Assembly: GCA_002477945.1 (NCBI GenBank)
Contig: DLLF01000036.1
Span: forward strand, 37,489 to 101,488
Source: Bacteroidales bacterium UBA7569
GTDB taxonomy: Bacteria; Bacteroidota; Bacteroidia; Bacteroidales; Paludibacteraceae
Length of the DNA stretch: 64,000 nucleotides
Direction of reading: 5' to 3'
Shown here: positions 32,373-41,843 of the stretch, in pieces
Position numbering within the stretch: the first letter of the stretch is position 1
Layout of the letters: every line of letters begins with the position of its first letter
Position numbers and translations under genes: made by a program
Notes under the pieces: generated by a model
What the model was told of the DNA's origin: nothing
The model's input: only the letters and a program-made list of their open reading frames with translations
The model's database searches: none

Positions 32373-34522
32373 TTACTATGAAACGCAATTTATTCTTTTT
32401 CCTCCTGCTTTCGTCTCTTTCTCTGCATGCCGACCTCCTCTCCGACATAGTTTCCGGAGTCTATCGCCCGACCACGCTGTCGGAATTCGTTTTTATGAAC
32501 GACGGAGAACGCTATGCCTCATTGGAGGATAACAAGGTTTGCACATATAGTTGTCGGACGGGCAAACAGTTGGATACACTGTTTTCTGCTGACAACACCA
32601 AATTGCTGCAAATAGATACAGTGGAAGGTTTCCTCTTGTCGCCGGACGAACGTTATCTTCTTGTGTACAGGGACAAACAACAACGTTTCCGCCGTTCTTT
32701 CAACGCACGCTACTATCTTTATGACACCGAACGCAGGGAATTGACGGCATTAGCAGAGGACAGCCTTATATCTTCGCCCCTGTTTTCACCCGATGGTAAG
32801 TATATTGCATACTCCCGCAACAATAATCTCTATTTGCACAAGTTGGCCTTTGGAACGGATGTCGCCGTCACTACCGATGGCGAAATAGGCAAAGTCATCA
32901 ACGGCACCACCGATTGGCTTTACGAGGAGGAGTTCTCTGCAACATCTTTGTTTGCCTTTTCTCCTGATAGTAAGCAACTCGCTTTTGTGCGTTTCGATGA
33001 AACCAACGTACCTCAATTCCGTTGGCAGGAGATGCTCTCCAAGGGCTATCCTCAAGACCGTTCTTTGAAATATACGCGTGCAGGAGAAACCAATTCGTCT
33101 GTTTCCGTAGTGGTCTATGATACTTACTATAAGTCATTGAAGACGATGCAGATAAATACAGACGATGCTTACATCCCTCGTCTTCGGTGGATTGATAACA
33201 CCAATTTGGCAGTCTTTCGGCTCAATCGAAATCAAAACAGGTTGGAGATGTTCTATGCCAACCCGAAATCAACGGTTGCAAAACGTTATTATATCGAGGA
33301 GTACAAACAAGGCTATGTCAATTATGAACTTATAGATTCGTGGCAATTTCTTGCTGATGGGTCATTCATCGCCCTCAATGAAACGGATGGTTGGCAGCAT
33401 GCGTGGCTCTATTCGGCATCTGGTCAGCGTCTTCGTCTCCTTACGGATGATGAGTCGGATGTGATGCAGATCTATGGTTACGATGAGTCTTCGCAGACAT
33501 TGTTCTATCAGTTGGCAAACACGCCCATGCAGCGGAAGGTTTATGCCTTCAATCTCAAGAAAGGTAAAAAACTTTGCCTGACACCCGCTGACGGCACCCA
33601 TTCCGCACAGTTCTCCAACGATTGCCGCTACTTTATTGACAACTTCTCTTCGGTGCAGTGTCCTAATACCTATACACTTCGCGATAAGCAGGGAAAAGTG
33701 GTGCGCCTCCTGCAGGATAACACAGAACTCTTGGACCGCTTCTCTGCTCTCAATCTCCCTCAAAAACGATTCTTCTCTTTCCGTACGGAGCGTGGCGACA
33801 GCCTCAATGGTTGGATGCTTATGCCGAAAGATTTTAGTGAACAAAAACAGTATCCCGTATTGCAAGTTCAGTATTCAGGTCCTGCTTCGCAGATGGTGTT
33901 GGATCGTTGGAAGATTGATTGGGAATACTTTCTTTCGGAACAAGGCATAATCGTTGTCTGTGTTGACGGGCGTGGAACGGATGCACGAGGCAGACAATGG
34001 CGGCAGCAGCACTATATGCACCTTGGTACGGTGGAACCTGAAGACCAGATTTCCGTGGCTCATTATATGCAGTCGCTTCCCTGTGTCCGTCCCGATAGGA
34101 TAGGCATTTGGGGCTGGAGTTTTGGAGGATATATGACCCTCCTTTCCATGTCTCAACCATCATCGCCTTTCTGCTGTGGCATCTCTGTAGCACCTGTCAC
34201 CGATTTCCGTTACTATGACTCTGCTTATACCGAACGGTTTATGCAACGACCGCAAACCAATGAAAATGGTTATGATGTATCTTCGCTGCTCAATAAGGCG
34301 GACCAATTGCAGGGGCGTCTCCTTCTTGTACATGGTTTGGCTGACGATAACGTCCATTGTCAACAAACGTGGAACTACATTGACGCACTCGTTAGGGCGG
34401 GCAAACAGTTCGATATGCAAATCTATCCCGATGACAACCATTTCCTCAAGAAACGCAATAACTACCAACATCTCTATCAACGCAAGTGGGATTTCTTGCA
34501 ACGCTATCTATTGGACAGATAA
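32369..34522 (+). CDS. DPP4-like S9-family serine peptidase
   Basis: The 717-residue protein is a secreted prolyl-oligopeptidase-type dipeptidyl peptidase. A signal peptide (to about residue 24, 'LSSLSLHADL') is followed by a beta-propeller domain (about 40-450) and an alpha/beta-hydrolase domain. The catalytic Ser lies in 'GIWGWSFGGYM' near residue 585. The acid is in 'HGLADDNV', and His691 is in 'YPDDNHF'. DPP4 enzymes remove Xaa-Pro dipeptides from peptides. It overlaps the preceding secreted-protein gene by 4 nt (ATGA), so coupled translation is likely. An ATG three codons later (32378) is an equally possible start. An MFS permease follows after 34 nt. Confidence 0.9.
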   Translation: MITMKRNLFFFLLLSSLSLHADLLSDIVSGVYRPTTLSEFVFMNDGERYASLEDNKVCTYSCRTGKQLDTLFSADNTKLLQIDTVEGFLLSPDERYLLVYRDKQQRFRRSFNARYYLYDTERRELTALAEDSLISSPLFSPDGKYIAYSRNNNLYLHKLAFGTDVAVTTDGEIGKVINGTTDWLYEEEFSATSLFAFSPDSKQLAFVRFDETNVPQFRWQEMLSKGYPQDRSLKYTRAGETNSSVSVVVYDTYYKSLKTMQINTDDAYIPRLRWIDNTNLAVFRLNRNQNRLEMFYANPKSTVAKRYYIEEYKQGYVNYELIDSWQFLADGSFIALNETDGWQHAWLYSASGQRLRLLTDDESDVMQIYGYDESSQTLFYQLANTPMQRKVYAFNLKKGKKLCLTPADGTHSAQFSNDCRYFIDNFSSVQCPNTYTLRDKQGKVVRLLQDNTELLDRFSALNLPQKRFFSFRTERGDSLNGWMLMPKDFSEQKQYPVLQVQYSGPASQMVLDRWKIDWEYFLSEQGIIVVCVDGRGTDARGRQWRQQHYMHLGTVEPEDQISVAHYMQSLPCVRPDRIGIWGWSFGGYMTLLSMSQPSSPFCCGISVAPVTDFRYYDSAYTERFMQRPQTNENGYDVSSLLNKADQLQGRLLLVHGLADDNVHCQQTWNYIDALVRAGKQFDMQIYPDDNHFLKKRNNYQHLYQRKWDFLQRYLLDR

Positions 34523-34556
34523 CAAACTATACTTAATAATTAAACAACACACATCT

Positions 34557-35867
34557 ATGACAAAACAAAAAAATGGAAATGTTCTCCCTATAGTGGTGAT
34601 GTTCCTCCTCTTTTTCATGATTGCCTTTGTTACCAACTTGTGTAACCCTATGGCAGTCATAGTGAAGCATAATTTCTCTATGTCCAATTTTGCTTCGCAG
34701 TTAGGTAATGCAGCCAATTTTATCGCTTATGCCGTGATGGGTATTCCCGCAGGTATGCTTCTCAAAAAGATTGGCTATCGTAAAACGGCGCTTGTGGCTA
34801 TCCTTGTTGGTTTCATTGGCGTTTTCCTGCAGTATATGTCGGGTTGGGAGTCTGTACAAAGTTTTTGGGTATATCTTATCGGTGCTTTCGTTGCAGGTTT
34901 CTGTATGTGTATGCTCAATACAGTGGTCAATCCCATGCTGAATACTTTGGGTGGTGGCGGCAATCGGGGTAACCAACTTGTGCAGTTCGGCGGTGTTTGC
35001 AATTCCCTTGCAGCCGTTCTTGTCACCATCATCATGGGTAGTCTTATTGCCGATGCTACCAAGGCTAAGATCTCCGACGCCACTCCTGCTCTTATGATTG
35101 CTTTGGCTGTCTTCGCTTTTGCTTTCATTGTGCTTCTTCTGGTGAAAATTCCCGAACCGATGCTCGGAATGGAACAGAATGTTCAACCTGCCACCGATGG
35201 CAAACGCTACTCTGCATTCTCTTTCCGCCATTTCAACTTGGGCATCTTGGCTATTTTCCTTTACATGGGTATTGAGGTAGGTGTTCCAACCTATGTCCTT
35301 CAGTATCTCACTACATCGCCTGCTGAATCAACCCCGGGTTTTGGTATTGATGCCAACATCGCAGGTATGATTGTCGCTGTCTATTGGTTGCTCATGCTGG
35401 TAGGTCGTCTTTTGGGCGGTATGATTGGTGGTAAGGTGTCCAGCCGTGTTCAGATCTCTGTCGTATCGGCTTTGTCTATTGTACTCGTCCTTCTGGGGAT
35501 GTTCTTGCCTTCTGATGTGATGGTAACCTTGTTTGGTATCAAATGGGAGACTCTTTCTGTTATGAAAGCCTCTGTCCCTGTGGGAATCTTGCCGCTTATC
35601 TTGGTGGGACTCTGCACATCTGTCATGTGGGGAGGTATCTTCAATATGGCTGTCGAAGGTCTTGGAAAATATACTTCCATTGCTTCGGGTGCTTTCATGA
35701 CTATGGTTTGCGGTGCAGGTATCCTTATTCCTTTGCAGGGAAAATTGGCGGATGTCTTCGGCAACTTCCAGATGAGTTATTGGGTCGTATTGGTTTGTGC
35801 TGCCTATATCCTCTTCTATGCGCTCTTCGGTAGCAGAAATGTAAATAAAGACATCCCCACTGCATAA
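34557..35867 (+). CDS. MFS permease of the FHS (FucP/GluP-like) type
   Basis: This 436-residue protein has 12 predicted helices. It starts with 'MTKQKNGNVLPIVVMF' and has a substrate-site region 'NPMLNTLGGGGNRGNQL' in the first half, which resembles sugar:proton symporters of the FHS branch. It would bring a small solute into the cell; the substrate is not evident. The frame is open from 34215, but that overlaps the DPP4 gene, so the ATG at 34557 is chosen. Placement behind the S9 peptidase could indicate import of a breakdown product (inference). It ends before a strong terminator. Confidence 0.83.
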   Translation: MTKQKNGNVLPIVVMFLLFFMIAFVTNLCNPMAVIVKHNFSMSNFASQLGNAANFIAYAVMGIPAGMLLKKIGYRKTALVAILVGFIGVFLQYMSGWESVQSFWVYLIGAFVAGFCMCMLNTVVNPMLNTLGGGGNRGNQLVQFGGVCNSLAAVLVTIIMGSLIADATKAKISDATPALMIALAVFAFAFIVLLLVKIPEPMLGMEQNVQPATDGKRYSAFSFRHFNLGILAIFLYMGIEVGVPTYVLQYLTTSPAESTPGFGIDANIAGMIVAVYWLLMLVGRLLGGMIGGKVSSRVQISVVSALSIVLVLLGMFLPSDVMVTLFGIKWETLSVMKASVPVGILPLILVGLCTSVMWGGIFNMAVEGLGKYTSIASGAFMTMVCGAGILIPLQGKLADVFGNFQMSYWVVLVCAAYILFYALFGSRNVNKDIPTA

Positions 35868-35934
35868 ATCGTATCGAAAGATAATTCTCGGTAAAGTGCA
35901 AAGTCTCTTGTCGTTTTGGAGAAATATCCATGTT

Positions 35935-35971
35935 GCGGCACAGTGCTCAAAAGCATTGTGCCGCTTTTTTT
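35935..35971 (+). terminator. Strong rho-independent terminator after the MFS gene
   Basis: Arms of 13 bp (35935-35947 with 35952-35964, one G-U pair) with loop caaa, followed by seven T residues (35965-35971). Confidence 0.92.
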
Positions 35972-36044
35972 ATGGCTGGTATACTCCATATTACATTCTT
36001 CTTTCCGGTATCCTTAAGCATGGTTTCGTAGTCCCTGCTATCTA

Positions 36045-36088
36045 CGACCCCTCAAGCCGACCTGAAGCACCCCTCATCAACTCCTCAA
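36045..36088 (+). repeat. 44-nt array of four degenerate 11-nt units, locus 4
   Basis: Units at 36045, 36056, 36067 and 36078. It lies in the 345-nt gap between the convergent MFS and pfp genes. A small palindrome (cccctcc/ggagggg, 36120-36136) stands between it and the pfp terminator; the rest of the gap holds nothing else. Confidence 0.75.
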
Positions 36089-36162
36089 TGGGAGATTAAT
36101 AAAGTGTTGGCATTATTATCCCCTCCTTTGGAGGGGTTGGGGAGGTCTTATTTAAAAACAAA

Positions 36163-36191
36163 TACCCCATACATCGCAGATGTATGGGGTA
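36163..36191 (-). terminator. Terminator of pfp
   Basis: A perfect 13-bp stem (36163-36175 with 36179-36191, loop gca). Read on the minus strand it is followed by 'tttgtttttaaa', 22 nt after the pfp stop. Confidence 0.88.
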
Positions 36192-36212
36192 CTGAATACG
36201 ATAGAACAAACC

Positions 36213-37865
36213 TTATTTCTTCTTGCCTTTTTCCAACATCAAAGTGTGGGTTGGTTGGTCACAAACCTCCGATGGACCGTAGTATTGGATAGGTCCGGGG
36301 TAGATGTAACTCAGTTCGGCGTTTGCCCATTCTGCCCTGTGCGCTGCAAAGTAGCGGAATGGTGCTCCGTCCAAATCTACCAATGCCTTTTGTATAACGG
36401 GTTTCAGTTTGCCGTTCCGGCGTTCCATGTTCATCATCATCGTAATAGGCACTCCGCCTGCTTTCCATTCGCTGGCGGGAGCGGTAAGGTTCTTCACCAA
36501 TGCCATGTAGCCGGTTTTTCCTTCTGCTATCAGCATCGTCGCCGTCATACCAAGCGAGTAGCAGTAGTCTGCATCGAAGTTCGAAGGTATTGCACAACGT
36601 CCTTCATAGCCGAAGAAGTGGTTCAATGCCGAGAATTTGCCTTTGTAAGTTCCCTCTGCTTTCATCGTGGCAAGTTTCTTGGCTACCATTTCAATCAACA
36701 TCTTCTCGGTCTCAATCAGCGATACTTGTACGTTGCCGTGAGGATCTCTGTCCATGGTCAATTGTCTTGCAATGCCCTTTGGAAGGTCACGATATACCTC
36801 GCGGCTCTCGGGAGATAATTTGCCCTTTACGAACTGGCGCTTCTCATCGTCTGTGTCCATGGAGAGGAAGTCCTCGTTGCCTGCAAGCAGGTCGTTCAAC
36901 TCCTGAATTAGACGCTTCATGGCGGGAATAAATTCGATCAGTCCTTCAGGAATAAGTACGGTTCCGAAGTTCAGTCCTGCATTGGCACGGTCAACGATGG
37001 CACTCACTATCTGATCCACAATGTCGTTCAATGTCATGTTCTTAGCCTCAACCTCCTCGGAAATCAGACACAGGTTAGGTTGCGATTGCAGGGCGCATTC
37101 CAAGGCTATATGGCTTGCGGAGCGTCCCATCAGACGGATAAAGTGCCAGTATTTCTTGGCGGAGTTGGCATCGCGCTGGATGTTACCGATGAGTTCGGAA
37201 TACACTTTGCAGGCGGTATCGAAACCGAACGATGTCTCAATCTCGCTGTTTTTCAAGTCTCCGTCAATCGTTTTCGGACAACCTATCACTTGTATTCCGC
37301 AACCTTTTTGCAGATAGTATTCTGCTAGCACGCAGGCATTCGTGTTGGAGTCGTCACCGCCAATGATAACGATCGCGCTTATTCCCAACTCTTTGCAAAT
37401 CTCGATGCCCTTGTCAAACTGCCATGGCTCCTCTAATTTCGTTCTGCCCGAGCCGATGATGTCAAAACCTCCTGTATTGCGGTAGTCGTCAATGATATCC
37501 CCTGTCAGTTCCGTGTAGTTGTGCTCAATCAAACCGGAAGGACCGCCCAAAAAACCGTATAAACGGTTGTTGGGGTTCAACTTCTTCAAACCGTCATACA
37601 GACCGGCTATCACATTGTGTCCGCCGGGGGCTTGTCCGCCCGACAGAATAACGCCTACTGCAATGGCAGGATATTCTTTCTTCTCGCCTGGTTCCAGGTG
37701 CAAGGTGGGAAGACCGTATGTGTTTGGAAAGAGAGCCTTTATCTCTTCCTGATCTCTGACCGACTGGGTCGGCGCACCTTCCATAAGATGCCCGTTCCCG
37801 CGCAGGGCGGTAGGTATCTTCGGTTGGTAACTGCTGCGTGCAATTTGTAATGGACTTTTTTGCAT
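36213..37865 (-). CDS. pfp: Pyrophosphate-dependent 6-phosphofructokinase
   Basis: It phosphorylates fructose 6-phosphate reversibly with PPi in glycolysis. The 550-residue length and insertions fit the long (beta-subunit-like, clade II) enzymes of plants and Bacteroidetes. Signature residues are 'GGDDSN' at 169-174, where the second Asp replaces the Gly of ATP-dependent enzymes, and 'PKTIDGDL' at 197-204. 'MGRSASHIALE' lies in the C-terminal half. The start at 37865 follows the promoter at 37910-37941; the frame is open to 37940. It is a single gene with its own promoter and terminator. Confidence 0.95.
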   Translation of the reverse strand: MQKSPLQIARSSYQPKIPTALRGNGHLMEGAPTQSVRDQEEIKALFPNTYGLPTLHLEPGEKKEYPAIAVGVILSGGQAPGGHNVIAGLYDGLKKLNPNNRLYGFLGGPSGLIEHNYTELTGDIIDDYRNTGGFDIIGSGRTKLEEPWQFDKGIEICKELGISAIVIIGGDDSNTNACVLAEYYLQKGCGIQVIGCPKTIDGDLKNSEIETSFGFDTACKVYSELIGNIQRDANSAKKYWHFIRLMGRSASHIALECALQSQPNLCLISEEVEAKNMTLNDIVDQIVSAIVDRANAGLNFGTVLIPEGLIEFIPAMKRLIQELNDLLAGNEDFLSMDTDDEKRQFVKGKLSPESREVYRDLPKGIARQLTMDRDPHGNVQVSLIETEKMLIEMVAKKLATMKAEGTYKGKFSALNHFFGYEGRCAIPSNFDADYCYSLGMTATMLIAEGKTGYMALVKNLTAPASEWKAGGVPITMMMNMERRNGKLKPVIQKALVDLDGAPFRYFAAHRAEWANAELSYIYPGPIQYYGPSEVCDQPTHTLMLEKGKKK

Positions 37866-37909
37866 AGTATAAGTTATGTTGTTGTGTATAGTTCCTTTCT
37901 TCCGACTTG

Positions 37910-37941
37910 CAAAAGTAGCAAAAACTTTCCACCTGCACAAG
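37910..37941 (-). promoter_or_regulatory. Promoter of pfp
   Basis: On the minus strand CTTG (37938-37941), a 20-nt spacer and TACTTTTG (37910-37917), 45 nt upstream of the start at 37865. Confidence 0.75.
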
Positions 37942-37963
37942 TCGTCTGCATGCTCCGTGACTG

Positions 37964-39373
37964 TTATGGACGGACGTCGTTTTGGTCATTGCGGATAAAT
38001 GCCAGTAGTTGCTGGGTGGCTTCTTCCTGTGCAATGTTTTTCAAGATACATTCTTTGCCTTTGTATAAGGAAACTTTGCCTCTTCCTGCTCCGACATAAC
38101 CGTAATCTGCATCGGCCATCTCCCCTGGACCGTTCACAATGCAGCCCATTACGGCTATCTTGCAATGGGAAAGTCCTTTTTCCTTGGCAAAGGTTTCTTT
38201 TATGTCTGCTACGGTTTTCTCAAGGTCGAACATTGTCCTTCCGCACCCGGGGCATGAGATGAATTCTGTCTTGTATCTCTTTATTCCTGCCGCTTGCAGT
38301 ATGTCTTTGCCCAATCGTGTGAGGGCCTCTTCCGTAAAATGAGGATTATGCAACGCTAATTGGCTGTAACCTGTGTCCCATAGTGCTTTCCCGCATTCAG
38401 CGGCTGCATGTAGCGAAAAGAGGTTCCAGTCATTCTCGTCGCTGCTCAATTGCACGCATTTCTGCTCTTCATCGGTCAATAATACAACACGTCCGCTGTA
38501 GCGGATGGAATCTTCTTGGGTGAAATAGTCCCGTAGAGCCTTTGCTACGGGAATTTCTTGCTCGGGTGCTTCACTCAGACTCACGCGTATGGTATCGCCT
38601 ATGCCGTCTGCCAGCAAGGCACCGATTCCTACTGCCGACTTTATTCGTCCGTCTTCGCCCTCGCCCGCTTCTGTTACACCCAAATGAATCGGGAATGACA
38701 TACCTTCTTTTGCCATTTGCTTCGTCAGCAAACGGACGGTCGTGACCATGATTCTTGTATTGCTTGCCTTGATGGAAATGACGATATTTTGAAAATCTTC
38801 GTCCACGGCAATGCGCAGAAATTCCATGACACTTTCCACCATACCTTCAGGAGTATCGCCGTAGCGCGACATGATGCGGTCGGACAGACTGCCGTGATTT
38901 ACACCCAATCGGATCGCACAATGATGTTCTTTGCAGATCAACAATAGGTGGCGGAACCGTTCTCGTAAGCGTTCCAACTCCTTGCGGTAACTCTCGTCCG
39001 TGTACTCTATATGCTGGAATTTGCGGGCAGGATCTATGTAGTTGCCGGGGTTGATGCGTACTTTTTCTACCACGGTGGCTGCGGCTTCTGCCACCGCTGC
39101 TTGAAAATGTACGTCTGCAACCAGAGGTATGGAATGAACCGCTTCATGGATTTTTCGGAGTGATTCCACTTCCCGTATCCCTTGTGTGGTGAAACGCAGC
39201 AGTTCTGCGCCTGCTTCTATGCAGCGTTTGGCTTGGGCAATGGAACCGTCAATGTCATTGGTGGAAGTGTTTGCCATCGTCTGTATGCGGATAGGGTACT
39301 CGCTCCCTATGCCGATGCCGCCCGCTTGTGTGCTGCTTGTCTTTCGGCGGTTGTATGTCAATGGAATAATCAT
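37964..39373 (-). CDS. ispG: 4-hydroxy-3-methylbut-2-en-1-yl diphosphate synthase, mid-size form
   Basis: IspG converts MEcPP to HMBPP with a [4Fe-4S] cluster in the MEP isoprenoid pathway. The 469-residue protein has an N-terminal TIM barrel (to about residue 275, 'RIQTMANTSTND', 'RINPGN'). The C-terminal cluster domain has C374, C377, C411 and Glu418 in 'CPGCGRT' and 'GCIVNGPGE'. Between them is a segment of about 85 residues, larger than in E. coli (372-residue enzyme) but much shorter than the A* domain of plant and many Bacteroidetes enzymes. It starts 10 nt downstream of the patatin gene. Confidence 0.92.
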   Translation of the reverse strand: MIIPLTYNRRKTSSTQAGGIGIGSEYPIRIQTMANTSTNDIDGSIAQAKRCIEAGAELLRFTTQGIREVESLRKIHEAVHSIPLVADVHFQAAVAEAAATVVEKVRINPGNYIDPARKFQHIEYTDESYRKELERLRERFRHLLLICKEHHCAIRLGVNHGSLSDRIMSRYGDTPEGMVESVMEFLRIAVDEDFQNIVISIKASNTRIMVTTVRLLTKQMAKEGMSFPIHLGVTEAGEGEDGRIKSAVGIGALLADGIGDTIRVSLSEAPEQEIPVAKALRDYFTQEDSIRYSGRVVLLTDEEQKCVQLSSDENDWNLFSLHAAAECGKALWDTGYSQLALHNPHFTEEALTRLGKDILQAAGIKRYKTEFISCPGCGRTMFDLEKTVADIKETFAKEKGLSHCKIAVMGCIVNGPGEMADADYGYVGAGRGKVSLYKGKECILKNIAQEEATQQLLAFIRNDQNDVRP

Positions 39374-39383
39374 GATGTTTTTG

Positions 39384-41750
39384 TTATTGTAAGAACTTTT
39401 TCTTGTAAAGTAATATGCCTATGTTTACGCCTATGTTCCAATTCTTCCGTGGTACGGAGTAATAGTTGGCATAAAGAGAGGCTGAACCGTGTTGGAAAGT
39501 GTAAACCATACTCCCTTCGGCAATGAAGTGTACATCTGAGAACGGAGTGGAGTAGTAGGGGGTGTTGTCAGTGTTTCTCCGTATGGTTTGTATCGGGGCA
39601 AAAGCGTAACCTTCCAAACGTACCTGCCAGTTGTCGGTAATAAGAAATATAGGTTTTATGCCGGCGGCTAAGTATTGGTTGGCACTGAAATCTATGTTCC
39701 TGACGGCTTTGCTGTGAGGAGTCGGGGCAAATTGGGGGGCTTGTAGCATGGTCGCAGTGTAGTTGCTCAGTAACGGACGGATGGAATAGCAGGCTTCTGC
39801 CTCCATTCCTAATGAGAAGTGTTTGGCAAACCGCACGTAACCGTCATAATGTCCGCTTGCCTGCATCCAAAGTGCAAACTCGTCCTTTGTGTTGGTGTAG
39901 GCATATTGTTGGGATACCGAATTCTCCACACCGCCTGGCATCATCAAACCAACGTTCCACCGGTGTCCCTCCGTCGGGTAGGTCTGATGATTCAGTGAAT
40001 TGCCTTCCAACTGGATGTATGTGTTAAACAAAGAATATCTGCTGTTGTCACGTACTGTATCGCTTAAGGCCAAATACTGCTCCAACCGGTATTTGTCTTG
40101 CATTCCTCCCCCTCCTATTCCTATTTCCATGCGGGCTTTCATGGTCAATGGTATGCCTACCGAGAGTTTCCCGTATATCTCCATTTGCTGGAATGTCAAT
40201 GGACGGTTCTCAAACGAGAAAAACCGTACGTCATTCGTATAGTTGAATCGGTGGGCGACAAACTCTCCCTTGAGGTAACATCTTGGAGTGAAATCCAAGC
40301 GGGTGGAAGTGCTTGCTGCCATATAGGTTCTGCCGACTTGTGCATCAAGCGATACTTCTATGGGGAAACGTTTCAAGTCATGGTACCCTATGCCTATATA
40401 AAACTGGGTGGGGGTAGAGGTCGATATGTTTCCGCCTATGCCTATTTGCAGTTGGTCGCGGATTCTTACGTCAAGGAGCAACCGGAAACCTGATAAGGTC
40501 GTGTCATATTCGGCATGAGGAATAACCTCTGAAATTACCTCGTCCGATATGAGACAATAGTAGTTGCTCAGAAAATCTTCATAAGTGAAATAGGTGCTTT
40601 TGGTCTTGCCTAAAAACACTTGTTTGAGGTAGTTCTCCTGCTCTTTGTCAATCCCCGTGAAATGTACGGCCTTGAATATAAGAGGGGGAATCTTCTTGCG
40701 GAATGTCTGTCGTCTCTGTGCCAGTTCTTCTTGGCTCTGCCTCCGCTTTACGCTCTGCTTGATCTCGTCAATATGTGCCATGGTGGAGTCATAGCCCAAT
40801 TGCACCAACGTACTCACTTGCGAGAAGTCCCAACTGTTGATCTTGTCCCAACTGAAGTTGAGGAGTAGCCCGTCTTCCACCGAGTAGTCTGTGTCATGAA
40901 CAATCATCTTTTCCAGCAAGGCAATGAGGTTGCGTTTGTCCGGACGACCGCTGTTGTGGCTTACGTTGCTACCTATTATATAGGCCGGACTGAATTCTTC
41001 TTGGGCCACATCTACGGGAAAGTTGTTGTATATGCCGCCGTCATATAGAATGGTGCCGTTGTAATCCACGGGTCGGAACATAAATGGAAACGACATACTG
41101 GCTCGGATGGCATCTCCCAGATCGCCGCCAGAGAATACGACAGGTCGTTTTTCATAGATGTCGGACGCAACGCATCGGAATGGTATCATCAGTTTGTTGA
41201 AATCCCCTCCTGTCGCTCCGTTCGTGGCACCGCACATCTCCAAAACGGCAATGTTCATCAATTGGGGATTCGATATGTTGGTCGGTAAAAAATAAGGGGT
41301 GAAAGTGGTTCGGCTATCCGTGTCGTCACGCTGACCCTGTGTCTTGAATTTGCCCATGGCAGTGACTCCGTAAGGAGAATCTTCTTTGTGGATCTTTGCG
41401 CTTATACCGAACCATGCAGGCGTCTGTTCACTCTGTCTGTAGTAGAATCTGTTTTTGGTATCCACATCTCCCAAAAACCATTGTCTGAATTTTTCCGACC
41501 CGATAAGTGATGCAATCTCATCAGTTGTCCAACCGCTTGCATACAATCCGCCTACAATGGCTCCCATCGAAGTACCTGCTATGTAGTCAATGGGAATGTC
41601 ATTTTCTTCCAAAGCCTTGATAACACCGATATGAGTGATACCTCTTGCCGAACCGCCGCTGAGTACCAAGGCTACGCCTCCGCTCGTTTGGCAAAAGCCT
41701 GCGGATAAAAAACAGCATACAAATGCGATGATAAAAGATAGTCTTTGCAT
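39384..41750 (-). CDS. Patatin-like phospholipase fused to an outer-membrane beta-barrel
   Basis: From the ATG at 41750 this is a 788-residue protein with a signal peptide (about 1-20, 'FVCCFLSAGFCQ'). A patatin domain follows: oxyanion loop 'GGSARG', nucleophile Ser61 in 'GTSMGA', and catalytic Asp in 'YDGGIYNNFP'. It continues into a linker resembling a POTRA-type domain (about 350-420) and a C-terminal beta-barrel with strand motifs such as 'YTFQHGSASLYANYYS'. This is the PlpD-like arrangement, in which the barrel exports or anchors the lipase at the outer membrane. The first 27 codons of the longer frame (from 41831) are not signal-like. ispG follows after 10 nt. Confidence 0.88.
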   Translation of the reverse strand: MQRLSFIIAFVCCFLSAGFCQTSGGVALVLSGGSARGITHIGVIKALEENDIPIDYIAGTSMGAIVGGLYASGWTTDEIASLIGSEKFRQWFLGDVDTKNRFYYRQSEQTPAWFGISAKIHKEDSPYGVTAMGKFKTQGQRDDTDSRTTFTPYFLPTNISNPQLMNIAVLEMCGATNGATGGDFNKLMIPFRCVASDIYEKRPVVFSGGDLGDAIRASMSFPFMFRPVDYNGTILYDGGIYNNFPVDVAQEEFSPAYIIGSNVSHNSGRPDKRNLIALLEKMIVHDTDYSVEDGLLLNFSWDKINSWDFSQVSTLVQLGYDSTMAHIDEIKQSVKRRQSQEELAQRRQTFRKKIPPLIFKAVHFTGIDKEQENYLKQVFLGKTKSTYFTYEDFLSNYYCLISDEVISEVIPHAEYDTTLSGFRLLLDVRIRDQLQIGIGGNISTSTPTQFYIGIGYHDLKRFPIEVSLDAQVGRTYMAASTSTRLDFTPRCYLKGEFVAHRFNYTNDVRFFSFENRPLTFQQMEIYGKLSVGIPLTMKARMEIGIGGGGMQDKYRLEQYLALSDTVRDNSRYSLFNTYIQLEGNSLNHQTYPTEGHRWNVGLMMPGGVENSVSQQYAYTNTKDEFALWMQASGHYDGYVRFAKHFSLGMEAEACYSIRPLLSNYTATMLQAPQFAPTPHSKAVRNIDFSANQYLAAGIKPIFLITDNWQVRLEGYAFAPIQTIRRNTDNTPYYSTPFSDVHFIAEGSMVYTFQHGSASLYANYYSVPRKNWNIGVNIGILLYKKKFLQ

Positions 41751-41843
41751 AGTGTCGTTAGGTCTCTTGTTTTCTTCGGTCTTGTCTTGATTGTGCTTCC
41801 CGTGGTAGGCAGAATGGATACAATCCTGCATAATCCGGCTTTG

